From Mesorhizobium sp. INR15 (GTDB lineage: Bacteria; Pseudomonadota; Alphaproteobacteria; Rhizobiales; Rhizobiaceae): a stretch of 64,000 nt of DNA. The translations under genes were made by a program, and so were the position numbers. The notes under the pieces were generated by a model. That model saw only the letters and a list, made by a program, of their open reading frames with translations. It was not told the DNA's origin and made no database searches. Shown in pieces: positions 62,870-64,000 of this stretch (positions are counted from its first letter, which is position 1; every line of letters starts with the position of its first letter). Location: assembly GCF_015500075.1 (NCBI RefSeq), contig NZ_CP045496.1:2738001-2802000 (forward strand), written 5' to 3'.

Positions 62870-63214
62870 GTGCACGACTTGATCGATTTCTTCCACACGA
62901 ACGCGACACTCGTGGCTGCCGACCCCGTCGCCTTCGCCACCATTGCTATCTTATTTGGGAGTGGGGGCTTTTGGGTGGGGCGGTATTTCTTGACCGAGCG
63001 CATCGCCAATCTCGAGAGCCGTATAGTGCGGCGCGATGATGAGATTGAAGATCTCAAATCCTCGCGTTCTGCAAAAAAACTTGAGCCTCCAATGGTGCCG
63101 ATCATAGGCACCACTGCGATCGGCGGAAACGACAGACCCATCCCGCCTGGCAGCTCGCCTGGTCGGCGAATTCCCAGCAATCAATCGGGCCTGCCGCATC
63201 GGCAAACGGTTTGA
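62870..63214 (+). CDS. Small membrane protein with coiled-coil, unknown function
   Basis: This 114-aa protein has one N-terminal helix (VAFATIAILFGSGGFWVGRYFL). A charged coiled-coil (ERIANLESRIVRRDDEIEDL) and a Pro/Gly-rich tail follow. The GTG at 62870 has AGAGGA 7 bases upstream; a TTG at 62801 would add 23 residues. Family not recognised. A good sigma-70 promoter lies upstream. Confidence 0.55.
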   Translation: MHDLIDFFHTNATLVAADPVAFATIAILFGSGGFWVGRYFLTERIANLESRIVRRDDEIEDLKSSRSAKKLEPPMVPIIGTTAIGGNDRPIPPGSSPGRRIPSNQSGLPHRQTV

Positions 63215-63496
63215 ATCAATTGAGGCCAATGGGCAACAGCGCGCATAAGGAGGTAGGCCTGGCTATGATGACAGGGCAAATTGCGGTCGCTGGGAATAGT
63301 ATTACTGTTGTGACCGATGCAATCAACATCAATGTTATACTTGGCAGGGGTGATCGGGGCGGCGGTGTTTTCGTCGTGTTCTCTCATGCCAGATAGATAA
63401 ACAATATCAACGATTGCGCGATGCAGTGTGTAAAAATCGCACACGGGAGATCTGCTACTTTAATCTTCCGTTCCCACGCCAGAGGCGCCGACAGCC
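63215..63496. other. Intergenic stretch, no gene seen
   Basis: 282 bases between a plus-strand and a minus-strand gene. Only short frames, no motif. Confidence 0.35.
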
Positions 63497-63661
63497 CTAT
63501 TCGACCCTCTTTTGCCGACGATATTGACCGTTCGAATGCTTCATGCTCGCGTCGGTGAAGAATGGCGACATCATCTTGGGCTCATCGAGGGCACCGGCCA
63601 AAGCTGCGCCAGCCAATACGGTCGCTGCCAGTGCTCCCAAGCACACGTTTTTGATGTTCAT
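63497..63661 (-). pseudogene. Truncated copy of the MSPFFTD small secreted-protein family
   Basis: The 54-aa frame has an intact signal peptide (CLGALAATVLAGAALAGA) followed by LDEPKMMSPFFTDASMK, matching the start of the protein at 42837-43022. It then diverges (HSNGQYRRQKRVE) and stops, lacking the Cys-containing C-terminal half seen in the other copy. It shows what the missing N-terminus of that copy should look like. Confidence 0.65.
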
Positions 63662-63772
63662 GGAAATCATCTCTTGCCTAGAGCAAAATCCGAGCGAATA
63701 GAATCGATAGGGGTTTCGTGGGGATTGGAAATCTGATTCAGCATATCTGCTGGATTAGGAGGCCGGCGTGGC

Positions 63773-64000
63773 ATGGCGAAATCCTTATCCGAAGACTTGC
63801 GGGCTCGCGTGGTCGCAGCGGTTGATGGCGGCCTGTCGCGACGGGCGGCAGCGGCGCGATTTGGCGTGGCGGCGGCAAGCGCGGTGCGTTGGGTCCGGGA
63901 ATGGCGCGCGAGCGGATCCACCTGCGCAAAGCCGCAGGGCGGCGACAGGCGGTCCCACCGCGTCGAAGCGTATCGCGACATCCTTCTGGCGGCGATCGAG
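63773..64000 (+). CDS. IS630-type transposase, N-terminal part (cut by window end)
   Basis: The frame from the ATG at 63773 reads MAKSLSEDLRARVVAAVDGG, then LSRRAAAARFGVAAASAVRW and VREWRASGS. This is the helix-turn-helix start of IS630-family transposases that recognise the element ends. AGGAGG lies 9 bases upstream. It is open to the end of the window (76 codons). The catalytic domain is outside. Confidence 0.85.
   Translation, partial: MAKSLSEDLRARVVAAVDGGLSRRAAAARFGVAAASAVRWVREWRASGSTCAKPQGGDRRSHRVEAYRDILLAAIE

Noticed and set aside
1..64000. tRNA genes, rRNA genes and CRISPR arrays
   Set aside because: No cloverleaf-like sequence with a GTTCRANNC arm in context, no rRNA segment and no regularly spaced repeats were recognised by eye; a covariance-model scan would be needed for certainty.

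Overview
The window is high-GC DNA with the gene content of a Rhizobiales bacterium, most like Mesorhizobium. The reasons are a rlxS/traG/trb conjugation module of the Mesorhizobium ICE type, HWE-family histidine kinases, ECF general-stress promoters of the GGAAC-N16-[C/G]GTT form, and many small rhizobial stress proteins (DUF2934, DUF3309, DUF4142). No rRNA, tRNA or CRISPR array was found, and no attachment site could be placed.

Region 1 (1-34049) is most of the transfer module of an integrative conjugative element. It holds the end of a lytic transglycosylase, the relaxase rlxS, the coupling protein traG, a CopG-type regulator, and trbB-C-D-E-J-K-L-F-G-I plus a DUF2274 gene. Two cargo blocks interrupt it. 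Cargo A (2454-12053) is a stress and light block: a KaiC-like ATPase with two HWE/HisKA_2 kinases behind an EcfG-type promoter, an ECF sigma factor, a conserved unknown, a sigma-E/ChrR pair and a photolyase. Cargo B (14480-24442) sits between the CopG gene and trbB, which are normally adjacent. It carries a polar amino-acid ABC importer in two transcription units, a GHMP kinase, an SbnA-like PLP enzyme, a threonine-synthase-like PLP enzyme, an XRE repressor with its apparent operator, a LuxR/LuxI quorum-sensing pair and a PhoB-like regulator. The three metabolic genes could form an uncharacterised amino-acid pathway that starts from a phosphorylated amino acid.

Region 2 (34083-47493) holds an Lrp regulator divergent from an AceE/MdeB-like 2-oxoacid dehydrogenase E1, then a stress-gene neighbourhood: DUF2934, small acidic proteins, an SbmA/YddA-like ABC transporter, a sorbosone-type dehydrogenase with a DUF2231 protein, and a large-subunit catalase. 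EcfG-type promoters stand before several of these units.

Region 3 (47494-64000) is an accessory and decay zone. It contains a frameshifted HicB antitoxin, a large serine recombinase coupled to a RepB-domain gene, a YihY/BrkB protein, a DUF3309/flavodoxin stress operon, a remnant of a pyridoxamine-oxidase-like gene, a broken SDR gene, a glycosyltransferase cluster with one gene split by an IS5-family element, an S1/P1 nuclease with two homopolymer frameshifts, a truncated copy of a small secreted protein also found at 42.8 kb, and the start of an IS630-type transposase.
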